From the NCBI RefSeq assembly GCF_001625215.2, contig NC_030384.2, positions 42,876,390 through 42,940,389 on the forward strand: a stretch of 64,000 nt of DNA, in the 5' to 3' direction. The translations under genes were made by a program, and so were the position numbers. Origin of the DNA: Daucus carota subsp. sativus. Lineage: Eukaryota; Streptophyta; Magnoliopsida; Apiales; Apiaceae. A model generated the notes under the pieces. It worked only from the letters and a program-made list of their open reading frames with translations. It did no database searches and was not told the origin of the DNA. This document shows positions 21,629-34,372 of this stretch, in pieces (the first letter of the stretch is position 1; each line of letters opens with the position of its first letter).

Positions 21629-22608
21629 ATACACAAGTATGGCTAGTTATTTTGGTTGTCAAAATCCACCTCTAGCAAATCAGCATTGTGTCGAGATTTT
21701 CAAATACTGTCATTGATTAGTTTTTCATTAACTTGTGATTATCAAGGATTTCTGATTTTGTATGTAAATTGTAATGAATCTTACACATTAAGCGTGATGC
21801 AGGTTCATCTGTCTCGATCGGTTTTCTAACATTACTTACTTGGAATGCTCTTATTCTCGTCTCTTTCGTCGTAAGAGTTTAGAAGTCCAAATTTTTGTTG
21901 ATAGGGATAGTAGCTTCTTCTTTATTTTTATAATTATTAGTATTAGGTAGGATTTCATTATATAGATGGGTTAATGGATCAATAATTAGGTCTGAGTATA
22001 TTCATGGCTTTGAACACAGGCGAGTATATTTAATTCTGGTCAGACTTCAAATGTATACTTAATAAAAAAAAATCAATTTTTATATCAAATAAAAGTTTAG
22101 GCTTCAAATTTCATATTTTTCATAATCAAACTGGCTGATTTAGTAATTCAAATTACACATAATATATATTGAATATAATTTAGAAAAGAATACAATGAAA
22201 TTCTAGATAAACAGTTATCGTGTACATAATTTTTTAAATAGGTTAAATATAAATTTTGTTAATTAATCTAAAACTATCATAGAACACTTGCCCACGGTTT
22301 GACCCGGACAAAGGGGAAGCATGTGAGAGTCGGGTACACATTTTCAGGTACCCCGGCAACCAGGCACTAATCAACTCTCCCAAACGATGTTAGAATAATT
22401 TGACTGGGTAAATGGATACTACTACTAGTGACATCTCCCCACATATACACCCGGTGGAAGGCCACAGGGTCTAATTTAACTCGGTTCATCGGTTGTCACT
22501 TGTCCCGTTGTCCGCGTTAGTTTGGTAAGATGCAGAGAGTGAGAGACACCCGGTTGAATGGTTGATCTACGGATGTTTTTGCATAGTGTTGTTAAGAATT
22601 AAGTATTA
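21629..22608. other. Gene-free spacer with a GC-richer island
   Basis: Mostly AT-rich, but 22285-22560 is clearly richer in G and C (for example CCCACGGTTTGACCCGGAC and CCCGTTGTCCGCG). The island has no ORF and does not fold as a tRNA by eye. It may be a decayed mobile element; I cannot name it. Confidence 0.4.
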
Positions 22609-23017
22609 GAGCAAGTTCAACAATATCCTAGCAAATGTATTACAAATATAATAAAATATAATGTTATAGTTACTTAGGCTTAATATATCAACTTCAACAA
22701 TATATCTTATTATTGTGCCTTATTAGTAAAATAATAATATATTTGAATTGTTAATATTGGAGAGAATTGAAAAAGAGAGTGGAGAGGGATTTAGTGAAAT
22801 GGTAAAAAACTATTTTTTTATTGATAGGGCATGCATAGCAGTGACTAAAAAATAAGGCACTTGGCACCACTATGAGCAAGTCCGACAGACTCAAATGATG
22901 TCCTAACTCCTAAGTCATAATATAATTTGAGGCATTTAATTAATAATATTGCTCCAACAGCGTCCTACATGCTCTGTTTTTAGGGCTCACCTACTTAAGT
23001 CTCACCAGGAACTGCTC
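22609..23017. mobile_element. PIF/Harbinger-type MITE, 409 bp
   Basis: Ends GAGCAAGTTCAAC and (minus strand) GAGCAGTTCCTGG, flanked on both sides by TTA (22606-22608; 23018-23020), the Harbinger target duplication. A second GAGCAAGTCC terminus at about 22874 suggests two related units fused or nested. Non-coding. Confidence 0.6.
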
Positions 23018-23367
23018 TTAGAGATTGTACCAGTTAAGAAAAAGTTAATGTAAACTTAGATAATTTTTTTATAATTATATATTTCAGTAATATCTTTAAT
23101 GAGATTTGGTAATAAAATTTATGGTAATTTTTCGTAAAAATCAGAAAATAATTTTTTTCTCCCAAAAATAGAAAAGCCTGCTTTTTCCGAAAATTAATTT
23201 TGAGTTAAAATTATTTCTCAAATAGTACTTTTCACTATATCAAACTAATTTTTGGTTTAACAAGAAACTGTTGTTACAGCAACAATACTATTTAATATAG
23301 CCTTGATTTGGTATGACGGAGAGACCCACGGTTGATAGTTGTATAAGTGACTTCATAGGAAATAGTA

Positions 23368-23604
23368 CTCTCTCCATTTTTAAATATTAGTCGCTTTGAT
23401 TTTGTGCACGTAATTGTAATTTCAGGTATACAAAAAATATAATTCTACGTATTATTTTTCAAATTTTCTCTTTCTGAATAAAAGTTTAACATCTATATTT
23501 TTTCAAATTTTTTTTAAAAAAAATAACGAATAAAATTACATTTTTATTACACCTCAAAATACGTGCAAAAAGTCAAAGCGACTAATAAAAAGGAACGGAG
23601 GAAT
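23368..23604. mobile_element. Stowaway-like MITE, about 237 bp
   Basis: Left end CTCTCTCCATTTTTAAATAT followed by TAGTCGCTTTGA; right end, reversed, ends in the same TATTAGTCGCTTTGA behind TTCCTCCGTTCC. TA lies at the outer borders. AT-rich, non-coding. Confidence 0.65.
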
Positions 23605-26267
23605 TACTCCATTCATATGTTGATTACGAATGATTTTCATAATTTTTCCAATTAGACATCTTATATTTTACTCTCAAAAATAGCAAATGTTTAGATTTGG
23701 ATCGAATTTAATAAAATTTAATTTAAAATTTAAATATTTTTGAGTAATAAATCTAAATTCGAAATTATCATATTTTAAATTAGATATGGATTTTTCGGTG
23801 AATTCAAATTTTTTGGATAACGTAATAAAATCTAATCCCTCCCTGATATGCTATGAATACAATATATTCTTTTAGTTGTTAGAACAAGCAATATTAATCA
23901 TAACCTTTACGAGTGAACTTAATGAAAATTGTTGGAATATTAAATTATTATAAATATATTATTAAAAAGTAAGTTATTCACTTATAAAAAATTTGAAAGA
24001 TTTGACTATGAGATGATAATGAAATAAAATATATGTATATCATTTGTCATGCATTTAAATTGTTATTATATTATATATTTGTTTATGAAATGTACGCGTA
24101 TCGGGTTATGATTTGGATTGAGTCCGGAGTGTCTTGAGATTTTAAAATAGTTTTTTCATTTATGAAATTTAAGGTATTTAATTTAGATTTTAAAAAATTA
24201 TAATAGAATTACAAACCTTTGGAATTTGAACTGTGACGAAGAGATACAAGTCTTTTTTTTTAACTAGTTGAGCCAACCCCTGCGGGGATCAAGCATTTAA
24301 TTTCCATACATATAAATCCCAAATACAAACATAAATATAAAATATCAAATTTTATAATATCCTATCAGATTGGATATACAGATGACACCTAAATATACGA
24401 AGAACTTGTTGATTTTTTGTTTGTTCTGCAATTTCCTAGCCGGGTACTAAAAAATGTTATGTTGGTTAAGAGGTAGGTCTAAGCCAAGCACCAGCAGTCC
24501 AGTACCCTAGTCTTATTAGAGGAGCCCAACAAAGGAACATTACTTGAAGTCCAGCATAACCAGGGGCCCAACAGAAAAGTTTGGACTTGATCTATACTCG
24601 AGCCCAAGGTATGTCTACATTAGAAAGGAACATTACTTGAAGTCCAATATAACCAGGGGCCCAACAGAAAAGTTTGGACTTGATCTGTAATGACGTTGGA
24701 ATGTTATTTGTAAGGTGTTCGAGAACGGAAAAGAATAGGAAATTAAAAAAAAAAAATATTATGATTAAAGAAAATATAAGATGATGATAATTATCTATGA
24801 GTGAATTTCATTTTCTATGATAAATTTCTAAGTAAAAACATGATGAAAGATTAGGATGAACATTTCTTTCAAAATATGTTGATTAGATTGGTTCAAATAA
24901 TTGGAATTGAATAATTAACAAAAATTATAAACATTATTTTTAATAATTTTCATTTTAAATATTTTTTATTTCTTCATAGAGGAGAATAACATTATTTATT
25001 TTATATTGATTTCATGTTCGTTTTGGAATGAATACGTTATAGTAAAAAAGATTTACACTATAATTTATGCTTATTTTGAATAACAATATGATAGAATCAA
25101 ATCTATATCTTACTGTTCAAATAATTCTTTTCTCTTTATTGAAAGTAAAACAACAAAAAGGTTCTTTCAAAAAAAAAAGAGGAAGAAGGTAAAGTTAGAA
25201 ATGGGTAAATATAGGCAAGTATGATTGCTTGCTTGACCTAAGATGGATAATCAATGAGCCACCAATTTATTCGTACTGATGTTTAGTTATTTGCTCATAG
25301 ACTTTCAGCAAAATCCAACTCCCATCTGACAAAAACTATTTAAGAATCACCAATTTTTATTTGATTTTTAGTCTTTATAAATGTGATGAAAAAACAGCGT
25401 ATTATTATACTGCTACTCATTTTATTATTACCACGTGATGTATGGTTAAATTTCAGAAAAAAGTGTTGTCGTAGAAATTAGATAAATGTTTGATAATATT
25501 TTAATATGTGCTTATATTGAGTTATAAAAATAATATTTTTAGTAAGATTTGATAACGAAATTCGTAACATGCTTCAGAGTAACATGAGATGGATAATGGA
25601 TGAGCCACCAATTTATTCGTGCTGATTGTGTAGTTTATTTAATTTTACTAATTTAATAAATGTTTATTGATAAATTTTAAAAAAATAAACAAGGCTTCAT
25701 TTATTAGTTTGTTAATGGCGACCGCTTATTTACATTCCAACAATCCTGCAAATGTTACATATGTTTCTTTATTTGGTTCAGCAAATTACATCGAACTTCA
25801 TCGCTATGAATCACATTTGTGTTATGTTATTTAAGGGTCATCGCGGTCCGGTTTTTAAAAATTTCAAACCAACCCGTGACCTTCAAACTAATTAATCCGA
25901 ATCAAGCGGTGCGGTTTTTGATGGTTCGGTTAAGCGGATTGATCGATTTATGACTAAAGTTTATGATCAGAGATGACGATTCATGATTCATGAATAATAT
26001 TATAGAATAAGGTATTATCATTTTGTCTCCATTAAGTGCACAATTTCACATAATTAAATTAAACACAAACTCTAATTTAATAAAATGCATAAATTTGAAT
26101 CAAAGTTGTGGATTACTTCCCGTAAATTACACTATAATGATATAGTTTCTATATTACATTATTTTGATGTAAGAGGCGGAGTTGTCTTAATCATCTTATA
26201 AGCCAGATATTCATTGTTAATTGCTTATTCGAGAGGTCGTCACTAATTAGAAGAAATCAAAAATTAA
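23605..26267. other. Gene-free AT-rich stretch
   Basis: No coding frame. It holds a short tandem duplication (24531-24686) and a pair of ~40-bp direct repeats around ATGAGCCACCAATTTATTCG at about 25256 and 25603. Otherwise nothing recognised. Confidence 0.4.
24531..24686. repeat. 63-bp direct repeat pair
   Basis: The stretch 24531-24593 (starting AAAGGAACATTACTTGAAGT) is repeated at 24624-24686 with two or three changes, offset 93 bp. The sequence around it is richer in GC than its surroundings. Confidence 0.8.
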
Positions 26268-29200
26268 CACTACAAGAATTCCCGGAATTACCAACAAAAT
26301 TTCCCAACGGAACTAATTCCGTTACAATTTCCCAACGGAATGCTGACCACTTTTTGTACAGGATGAGGTCAAACAGTCAGCAACAGATTACCAACGGTTC
26401 ACCAACCAATATTTACCAACGAAATATTCCGTTGGGAAATGGAGGCGTTGTGACAGAATTCTCAACGGATTACCAACGGATAATTTAGCATCCGAATACC
26501 AACAGACTTGTTACAGATTAGCAACGGAATTTTCGTTGGTAACTTGGTGCTTTGTAGTCACCATTTCCGTTGGTAATGTCCGTTGTTAACTTGTTACGGA
26601 TTACCAACGGAAAATTTAGCATCCGAATATTAACAAACTTGTTATGGATTAGCGACGGAATTTCCGTTGGTAACTTGATGCTTTGTAGTCATCATTTCCG
26701 TTGGTAATTTCTGTTGTTAACTTGTTACGGTTTACCAACGGAAAAATCTAGCATCTGAATACTAACAGACTTGTTATGGATTAACAACGGAATTTCTGTC
26801 GGTAACTTGATGCTTCGTTCCGTTGGTAATTCAGTTGCTAATTTGTCCAGAGTCAATATTTGTTCCGTTGGGAAGCCGTTGCTAAAATAGAGCAACCGTT
26901 GGAAATCTGTTGGTAAAGTAGATGAGTCATCTGATTCCGTTGGCAATCCGTCAGTATTATAAACATATTAGAAGTTTTTTTTTGGCACAAAATAAAAATA
27001 ATTTTCATTAACCAGAACATAATACAGTTGGACAAACCCCAACTGACCATACATGTTGGAAAATAAATAACATACTAAAAACAATTTGATAATTTGTATT
27101 CTGATCGTTTGACATAGAATTCAAAAATTCTTAAAGCTGAAAACGAAATCAACGATCTTCCGAGCGATTCAAATTGCACCAACATCACACAAAGCAGCAA
27201 CATTACAATTGACTTTATCACATAATAGACATTGTTAGAGCATTCAATTTTTTCTTTCTCTCTTCAGTTTCTAAACTTCTATCATCATAATTAAAACTCG
27301 CCCACTTGTTGAATCGTGTCAAGATGAGATACCTATACACTTAAACATGATTACTACAGAAGATATTCATACACGTCTAAATGATGACGAAGAAATAATA
27401 AATTTAGATGACTGTGAATGGTTGCGAGAAGAAGAAATAGAGTTTGATTCAAGATTCGGTAGAAATATGATCATCAAGAAGTGATGTTCACTCTGATTTC
27501 AATAATGATTCTTATAATTAGGTACATATTTATTTTAAATTTTATATATCTAAATACTGATATATTTTAAATTCGTTTAAAACAACTCCAACCATTTGCA
27601 TCTGTTAGGTAAATCTCCCTAGCTCGCAACAAAAAATAAAAACTATAGATATTCTTCTCCTATTATCCAACACCAATGATACTCTCTTGTTAGGTATAAT
27701 TTTACCTATCGAATTCTGAGATGTTATATTTGTTGAATAAGAAATCGTTTTTTATGCCACGTCTTCTATCCCTCTCGTCTTCTTTGCTTGCATTCTACAA
27801 TTTAATAATTATATAATATGTATATATTACTTTTAATTTTATATTTATATTTAAATAAATTTCTTTAAAATTTTTTTATTAAATTAGTAAATTTTTTTAT
27901 TGTTTGCGCTACAATATAGATTTTTTATGATAAATTATAAGTTTATAAGTCCTTGTAAATCTGGAAAATATTGTTTATAAGTTTTTTATGATAAATTATT
28001 ATTTGAGAATATAGCCATTAAAACTTGATAATAGTAATTATTAATAATTATAGATATCTCCTTTCGAGATAGTCTTATGTAATTATTTTTTGATTATAAA
28101 TTATTTATATATTAAAAATTTCAGGCACCGCCAAATCAAAAAAAGAGCGGCTTGAGGGAAAAAAAGAGCGGCATTGTGAAAAAATGCAGCACAAAGCGCG
28201 AGTTAGGGTTTTATTTGTCAAAAACTCTCTTTCTCAAACGGCAACAAAGCTCTCTCTGGTTGGCCATTTTGCTTTTGGTATTCTGCTTGCAAAGCTCTCC
28301 TTGTTCCTAATTGGGGTTTCAATTAGGTATTGTTACCTGAATTTTAGTTTTGCTTTTGGTTTACATGTATTGTTCCTAATTGAGAAGAATGCAATATTCA
28401 GATCTGGGATTTGTTCAGTGTTAGGTGCAAGGATCCATCTTTGTTTCGAATGCTATGCTAGTTTTGTTCAGTCTAATTGCTATTGTGAGATTGTTATCCA
28501 TCTTTTAATTTACACATGTTCATCTTATTTAGCTAGTGTTTTTTATAACCAGGTTGTGTACTTGTGTTTATTTCTTGATCTTCCTGATAATTTGCTACTG
28601 CCAACTCATTAATCTTTCTACTATGTTTGATGATGTAGTTCAATATCTGACCAATGGTGATGAACTTAATAAAACCTGAAGCAGGAGGCACTGGAATCAG
28701 GAGCTTGTGCAATGTGGAAAGTGATCATATTTCGATGACCAAATGTGTCAAAAGACGTCGAAGATCTCCTTCACTTGCTCAAGTTGTTGAACCACAACAT
28801 AGTTAGCCACTTTTTCACGCAAACTGCTAAATTCTTGGTATGATGTCATCTAATTAATATTTATTGATAGTAATGTCCATCTTCCAAGATAAAACTTTTA
28901 GTAAGATTATCCATAAACACGGTGGTCTACTGATAATACAGAGGAAGGAATTATCACCCCAGAAAGAGGCTAGTAATTCCATTAATGCCATGGAAGCCTC
29001 AAAACCTGTATATCCAAGGCTCATAAAAACAACTATTAAACAATTGAGCATCGAGGAGACGAAAGAAATAAGAAGACGAGGATTAGCTGTTCCCACCTTG
29101 ACAAGACTTGGTACATAGACTCTGTGTTGTTCATATTGTTATTAATTCTAGCAGAGACTCATATACTTTTTGTTGAGATGTAGCAAGGAATGGCTACTAT

Positions 29201-30669
29201 TACAGTCTTGTAGCTACGGTCTGTGATGCTTTTCTTGTGGAAGAGCTGATTCGTGTAGACTGTAAAGGCCTTGAAATGGGTAATTATGCCTTGCTCTTGT
29301 ATTGTACTTTTGTCTTAGTTTTATTGCCTTTATTCATATATATATAACTAATTAATTCCAGTCTCCCCCCTCCTACCCTCAGAACCATCTCTGTCGATTT
29401 TTCGGTTTGGACCCTTTTGACTTTACAACACAATGTATCTTCCTATTTTTTATCTTCTTAATTATGGTTTCTGCTTGCTGGAGTATCTCAATATGGTTTG
29501 TTATGCACCAGTTAAGTTCTGTTCTAAGTCCATTTAGACGTGTCTCTACAGTTTTGTTTCATAAAAGTTTAACTAGTTCATCATTACTTGTTTTGCTTGG
29601 ATCAGGGGTTTTGATATGCATTAGAATGGTCAGGGATTGTCCTTTGATTATTGTTCCTATTTCATGTCTTTTGCTCAAGAATGTTATAATAATTGTCCTT
29701 TGATATCTAAAATACTTATAAGAGCTTGTTGTACTCTGATTAGACGATTTGAGATCACTGGTCATTTGCTTTTGCTGGCCTTGTGCAAGATTATTGTTTA
29801 TGATAACTTATTTGCCAGTTGATCCTAATAAGTCATCTGTGTACTGCACTTAGCCTCCTTCTTAGGTCAGGGTGTTTAAAGAACTAGCGGAGAAGAATTC
29901 GAATGACGAAGCCGCACACAAGGGAAGGTGATCAGAATTCAAATGAGAAGTCAAGAATTTGAAGAGATGAGAAAGTAGATGGAAGAAATGAAGAGCTGAC
30001 TTGCAAATTAGATATTGTGTACGAGACAAGCTAGCTTTTTTATATGTTATGTATGAAGTATGTGTGACCTATGAATTATAACCTCGGATGTTTGGATATT
30101 GCTTTTGCTTTTAATTTATGACTTTTTCTTTTATTTAATGAAGCAATTTATTTTATTAATTGTATAATATAAGGATGTCAAAAAGATTTAAATGTATCCA
30201 TAAAAATAAAAAAAAATTATATTTATATCTTTACCAACCGTTTACCAACAGAATGGAATTATAAATAATTAAAATTTAACCTTTATTAGGAAGCAAAATC
30301 TGTAGGCATTCTGTTGGTAAAGTGCTTTACCAATGGAATGTCATTTTGTTGCTAAAGTTTTTTGCCAACGGAATGTTGGTTGGCAATTTTTGTTGGCACA
30401 TTACCAACGGTTTAATGTCCGTTGGCAAGTTACCAACGGAATATCCGTTGGTAGATTGGATTTCTCCGAAAGTCAACAGCCTCCCAATCTGTTGTTAATC
30501 CGTTGTAATATTACCATCGGAATACATATTCCGTTGGAAAAATTTTACCAACGAGGTTTTTAGTAACAGTTTTTTCCGTTGGTAATTCGGTTGGCATTTG
30601 GTTTTAGCAATGGGATTTCATGTTTACCAACGGGAAATTCCGTTGGGAATATCGGATTTTCTTGTAGTG
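26268..30669. mobile_element. CACTA (En/Spm) element, 4.4 kb, non-autonomous
   Basis: It starts CACTACAAGAATTCCCGG and ends, reversed, CACTACAAGAAAATCCG, flanked on both sides by TAA (26265-26267; 30670-30672), the 3-bp CACTA target duplication. Subterminal regions (26280-26950 and 30220-30650) are packed with the motif TTACCAACGG/CCGTTGGTAA in both orientations, the usual transposase-binding arrays. No transposase frame survives. The interior contains host gene material: a CRM-domain piece at 29002-29279 with its intron, a promoter or 5'-leader-like stretch near 28190-28330, and a short Arg-rich coding-like run (CVKRRRRSPS) near 28740 whose origin I do not know. Confidence 0.85.
29002..29279 (+). 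pseudogene. Captured CRM-domain (CAF-like) gene fragment inside CACTA
   Basis: Two short exons joined by an intact GT/AG intron (29111-29183). Exon A (to 29110) encodes KPVYPRLIKTTIKQLSIEET and RRRGLAVPTLTRL; exon B (29184-29279) encodes ARNGYYYSLVATVCDAF and VEELIRVDCKGLEM before GTAATT. The pattern is that of plant CRM-domain proteins of the CRS2-associated factor/CFM group, which act in organellar group II intron splicing (family knowledge). No further CRM exons follow: the usual downstream KIGAKLRDLVP segment is missing. A retained intron means DNA-level capture, not a processed copy. Assignment within the CRM family is tentative. Confidence 0.7.
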
Positions 30670-30873
30670 TAAATATTTGAAGTTATACATGTAGGTATTG
30701 TAGGTAACATCTGCATGCGAGTCAGCATGATGTCCATATCGAACAGTGTCGTATTATGAGTTAAGTTATTGTGTTTTGCACGGATTTTGTATATCCATGA
30801 CACTTCACCATTTAAGGGAATTCAGTGTTTGTATAGTCATGGTCATTGAAATTATGCTGAGGAATGAATTATA

Positions 30874-31105
30874 CTCCCCGCATCTCCTCTACATGATTCT
30901 TTTAAAAACATTACATATTTTAAAAATTATTAGTTGAATATTTGACTATGTTCTAATAAATGTATTAATTTAAATTACTTTATGTGTTTATGTTTATTAG
31001 TTAAATATTGAAAGTCATATTTTAGGATATTTTGAAAAGTGTTTAAAAAATGGAACAAGTATTTTTAAATAATTTTAAAAGGCATGTAAAAAAGGACAGA
31101 GGGAA
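30874..31105. mobile_element. Stowaway-like MITE, about 232 bp
   Basis: Left CTCCCCGCATCTCCTC and right, reversed, TTCCCTCTGTCC borders next to TA; arms continue with imperfect complementarity (ACATGATTCTTTTAAAAA against TTTTTAAATAATTTTAAAAG). More decayed than the 12796 copy. Confidence 0.5.
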
Positions 31106-32593
31106 TATCGGTTCGGTTCCATTTTGAATTGATCAGTTCTGGGTAAAACAAAAAAGAAATAGAATTAGATAATTTTTGTGTTATGTTGCTTAATATTTTG
31201 TCACAGTATCCATAATCGTCTGTGTATTGAGTATCTGAAACAGAATCTATGCAAAATAAAGAATCAGACAAAACAGGATTCACACACAAATCTGTAATCT
31301 GCGTGCCTTAACAACTCTTTACACTTGCAGTACTGGGATATATCATTTAGCAAACCAGCAAATACAATCATGTCAGCTGGGCCGTTAGTTGAATAATATA
31401 TTATTTATTTTATTATATATTACAGTATATAGTTGTTACTTGTTAGATTTAGTAGGTAATAATACTGTAGTGTGTTTGAACATCTGAAGATACTAAAATG
31501 AATCTGATGAGAGCTTTTAGAGAAGATTGCTTGTACCAATAGAATGCTTGAGAGATTCTGGTGAAAAATTACATGTTCATGTCCCACAACAAAATAGATA
31601 CTTTTCTTGTCAACTTGAATGATTGTATTTTACTTGTTTATTGCCCTCAGGATTCCACATTTCCAGCCATTCCAATCAATGGCCCCTTCTGCATCTTGCT
31701 TTCATTGGCTTTTGAGATACCAATTATTTTCCTTTTACCAAGTTGCAATATTTAACTAAATTTCTGCAATATTTTATTATCAGCTAGCGTGAAGATTTTG
31801 TATGCTTCAAGTTCTCTCCCCCTCTAGAGGAGAATAATTCACAGTCACTGCAGAATGCTGAGGATGAAACATGAAAGTACCTTAACACAACAAACATTCT
31901 TGATTTTAATTAGTACAGTACAAAATAGAGTTGAAATATCAGATCACGGTGCACGGCAAATAATTCAGACAGTAAGGTAAACTACAAAAAATCAGAGTAT
32001 TTTTCAAGGCTCGGATCTTCGACCTCTTGTTATCGGCTTATCGCGTTCGGCTAAACGAAACAAAATTGAGTTTGGTTTTTTAATTAGCAATTCTTGTCAA
32101 AAAGAACACACCAAAACCTTAGCTCAGCAAGATTGTTCAACAGTGGTCTTTAGCTACAATTGAATGACTTGTCTCCGATTGGAGTCCTGACGTTGCATTC
32201 ATATAATCAACCTTACCAACCATAACCTAACCCCACAACTTCTGTACTTTAGTGAACAACTTCATAAATAATATCTAGTTTAGAGTATAAATATCCACAA
32301 AAAATAGGTTAATTACCAAAATTAGCCAGAAAAAGAAAGACTATCAAAACATGGTCGACAAACGAATTTCATTTATTTTTTAGTATTTTATAGACACAGA
32401 TAATATACTTTGCTTCAAAGCACGATAACTGACACGCAGCATGTTACAATTTCTCTAGAACTTTTTAGAAAAATTAAGAAAATCTGGAATGTTAAAAGAA
32501 TGAACATGAAATATATAATAAGTTGGGAATTATTGAATAACTACGTAGGCAGGGATTCGGGTGTGAATATTTTTCTTTATGAGTAGAATAATA
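31106..32593. other. Gene-free stretch
   Basis: No convincing coding frame; the 64-76-codon frames here have no recognisable domain. No RNA gene or clear repeat seen. Confidence 0.4.
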
Positions 32594-32836
32594 CTCTCTC
32601 CGTGTCAACATACTTTTGAGTAGTTAAATTAATTATACCTTGATTGAAATTTATATGTATTATATACTCGAATTTTTTTTAAAAGAATATTATCAAAAAA
32701 TAAACCTAGTTTATTGTAATATGTAACTTTCTATTATCTAAAACAACAAATAAATATTTTTTTAATATTTGGTCAAAAATTAGTCAATTTGACTACTCGA
32801 AAAATAAAAAATACATATAAATCGAAACAAAAGGAG
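32594..32836. mobile_element. Stowaway-like MITE, 243 bp
   Basis: Left CTCTCTCCGTGTCAAC, right (reversed) CTCCTTTTGTTTCG, both next to TA (32592-32593; 32837-32838); inner arms share GAGTAGTYAAATT in inverted orientation. Non-coding. Confidence 0.6.
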
Positions 32837-33457
32837 TAGTGTTCTCAATGTTCTCACGTTGAAAACCGTTCTACACTTACTGCGACACTAAGATCCCTAG
32901 CTACATAAAAAATAAGACTCTAAATTAATTTTAAAAAAAACAAACTAAAATCCTGGGTCCAGTACGTTAATTCTGTCAATCAAACGTTGTTGATTCGATT
33001 TTTATTACCTAGTTAATGTATAATCTTATAAATTAAAGACCCTCTTTATTAATCACTAAGCACGTTTAAAAAATTTCTCTCCGACAACATCTCAACACTA
33101 AATATAGGGAAATGAAAAAGGATATTTGTTATTTATAAACTGTGATAGTCTGTTAATTACTTGTTTTCGATTTGTCTCAAGTTATCATAGAAGGGTGTGA
33201 TCAATTCAGATCTGTTTTTCCACAGTTGCAAAACAGATATTTTAGCCAACAAAGAAATAATTTAGAGAAGATGATGATTATTATATATCTTGAAGATTCT
33301 AAACAATTGATATATTTTCATATGCTATAATTAAGTGACTGGCTCATTTTCTCCATTCACGCCTATCACACACATAATGCTGCAGAAAATAAGCAAAGAG
33401 ATCAGTCTGCCGCTTGATCCCGCGGTATGGGATCTATTAAAAACTTTTGTGTTCTGG

Positions 33458-33694
33458 CTAACTCAAGAAAGCTGACTCAGCCAAGTCGATAGCACGAGCA
33501 AGACCAGCAGCTTTGTTTTCACATTCTTGGTGTTCGTCCTCTGGAGTGCTGTCTGCCACGATCCCAGCTCCAGCTTGAAGGTACGCAACCCATTCCTGGC
33601 GCTGCTCAGCATCCCTGTACAAGTACATTGTGTCACATCGGCTTCCTGTTGGAAAAACAATGGTCCTCAAAGCTATAGCAATTTCCATATCACC
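33458..33694 (-). pseudogene. Anthranilate synthase alpha, terminal exon fragment
   Basis: The minus strand reads [19 protein letters not shown], then [19 protein letters not shown], then [19 protein letters not shown] and a stop: the C-terminus of plant ASA (family: chorismate to anthranilate, first step of tryptophan synthesis, plastid). Similarity stops upstream exactly at GDM, where I expect the last intron, but the acceptor AG is replaced (TTG before GGTGAT). No other ASA exon lies upstream in the window. It is therefore an isolated exon copy with some 3' flank, carried inside or next to a retroposon insertion. The frame is still open, so the copy is fairly young. Confidence 0.8.
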
Positions 33695-34205
33695 AAGATG
33701 AGCAATTATTATGCTTTTCTTAGCTTTGAGGCAATATAGACACTCACGTCATTTTTAACAGTGATTTTTAAAAAATATATTCTTTGATACTCGCGTCATT
33801 TTAACACTCACTTTAGGAAAAACTCATCAAAATCAATGCTTCTTCTGATCAGTTCATGGGTATGTCTCTTCTTGATTTTTGATATTTCTTACGTGAACAA
33901 TATGATATGGTATGCCCTTCTGTTACAATTATTTACAATATTCTTTCTTTTTCTCATGATTTTGAGTGAAATTGCGAAAGGTGTTGATTTTAATCTTGTT
34001 TGTTTGTTTGTGTGTATTTGTTTGTTTAATCCATGTGTTTTGTTTGGTTTTTGGTGTTTTTGGCGATTTTTCGTGTTACATGTGATACGCTTCGTTGTTC
34101 GCTTCGCATACGACGAGACAACTTGATCGATAGCATAGCGGTGGTGGCGGATGGTGGCGGTGACGGCGGTTTCAGGACGGGATCCGGTTTCAGAAAGGAA
34201 AGTGC

Positions 34206-34372
34206 GCTAATTGTGCCTTAATTGAAGGCGGTAATTGTGCCTCGTTAATTATGCCTCTTTATTGAGGGCGTAAATTGTGCCTCAATTATTGAGGGCGTAA
34301 ATTGTGCCTATTTATTGAGGGCGTTAATTGGGCCTTATTTGAGGGCGTTAATTGTGTCTTAATTAAGGATAT
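34206..34372. repeat. Minisatellite, GGGCGTAAATTGTGCCT-type units
   Basis: Six or so degenerate units of about 22-30 bp built on TTGAGGGCGTAAATTGTGCC and TAATTGTGCCTTAATT. It lies inside the retroposon-like insertion. Confidence 0.75.

Noticed and set aside
28184-28612. 142-codon frame in the CACTA element
   Set aside because: Composition is that of a 5' leader plus intron (TAGGGTTTT start, long T-rich part); no protein family recognised.
33836-34126. 96-codon Phe/Leu-rich frame
   Set aside because: T-rich DNA inside the retroposon-like insertion; hydrophobicity comes from base composition.
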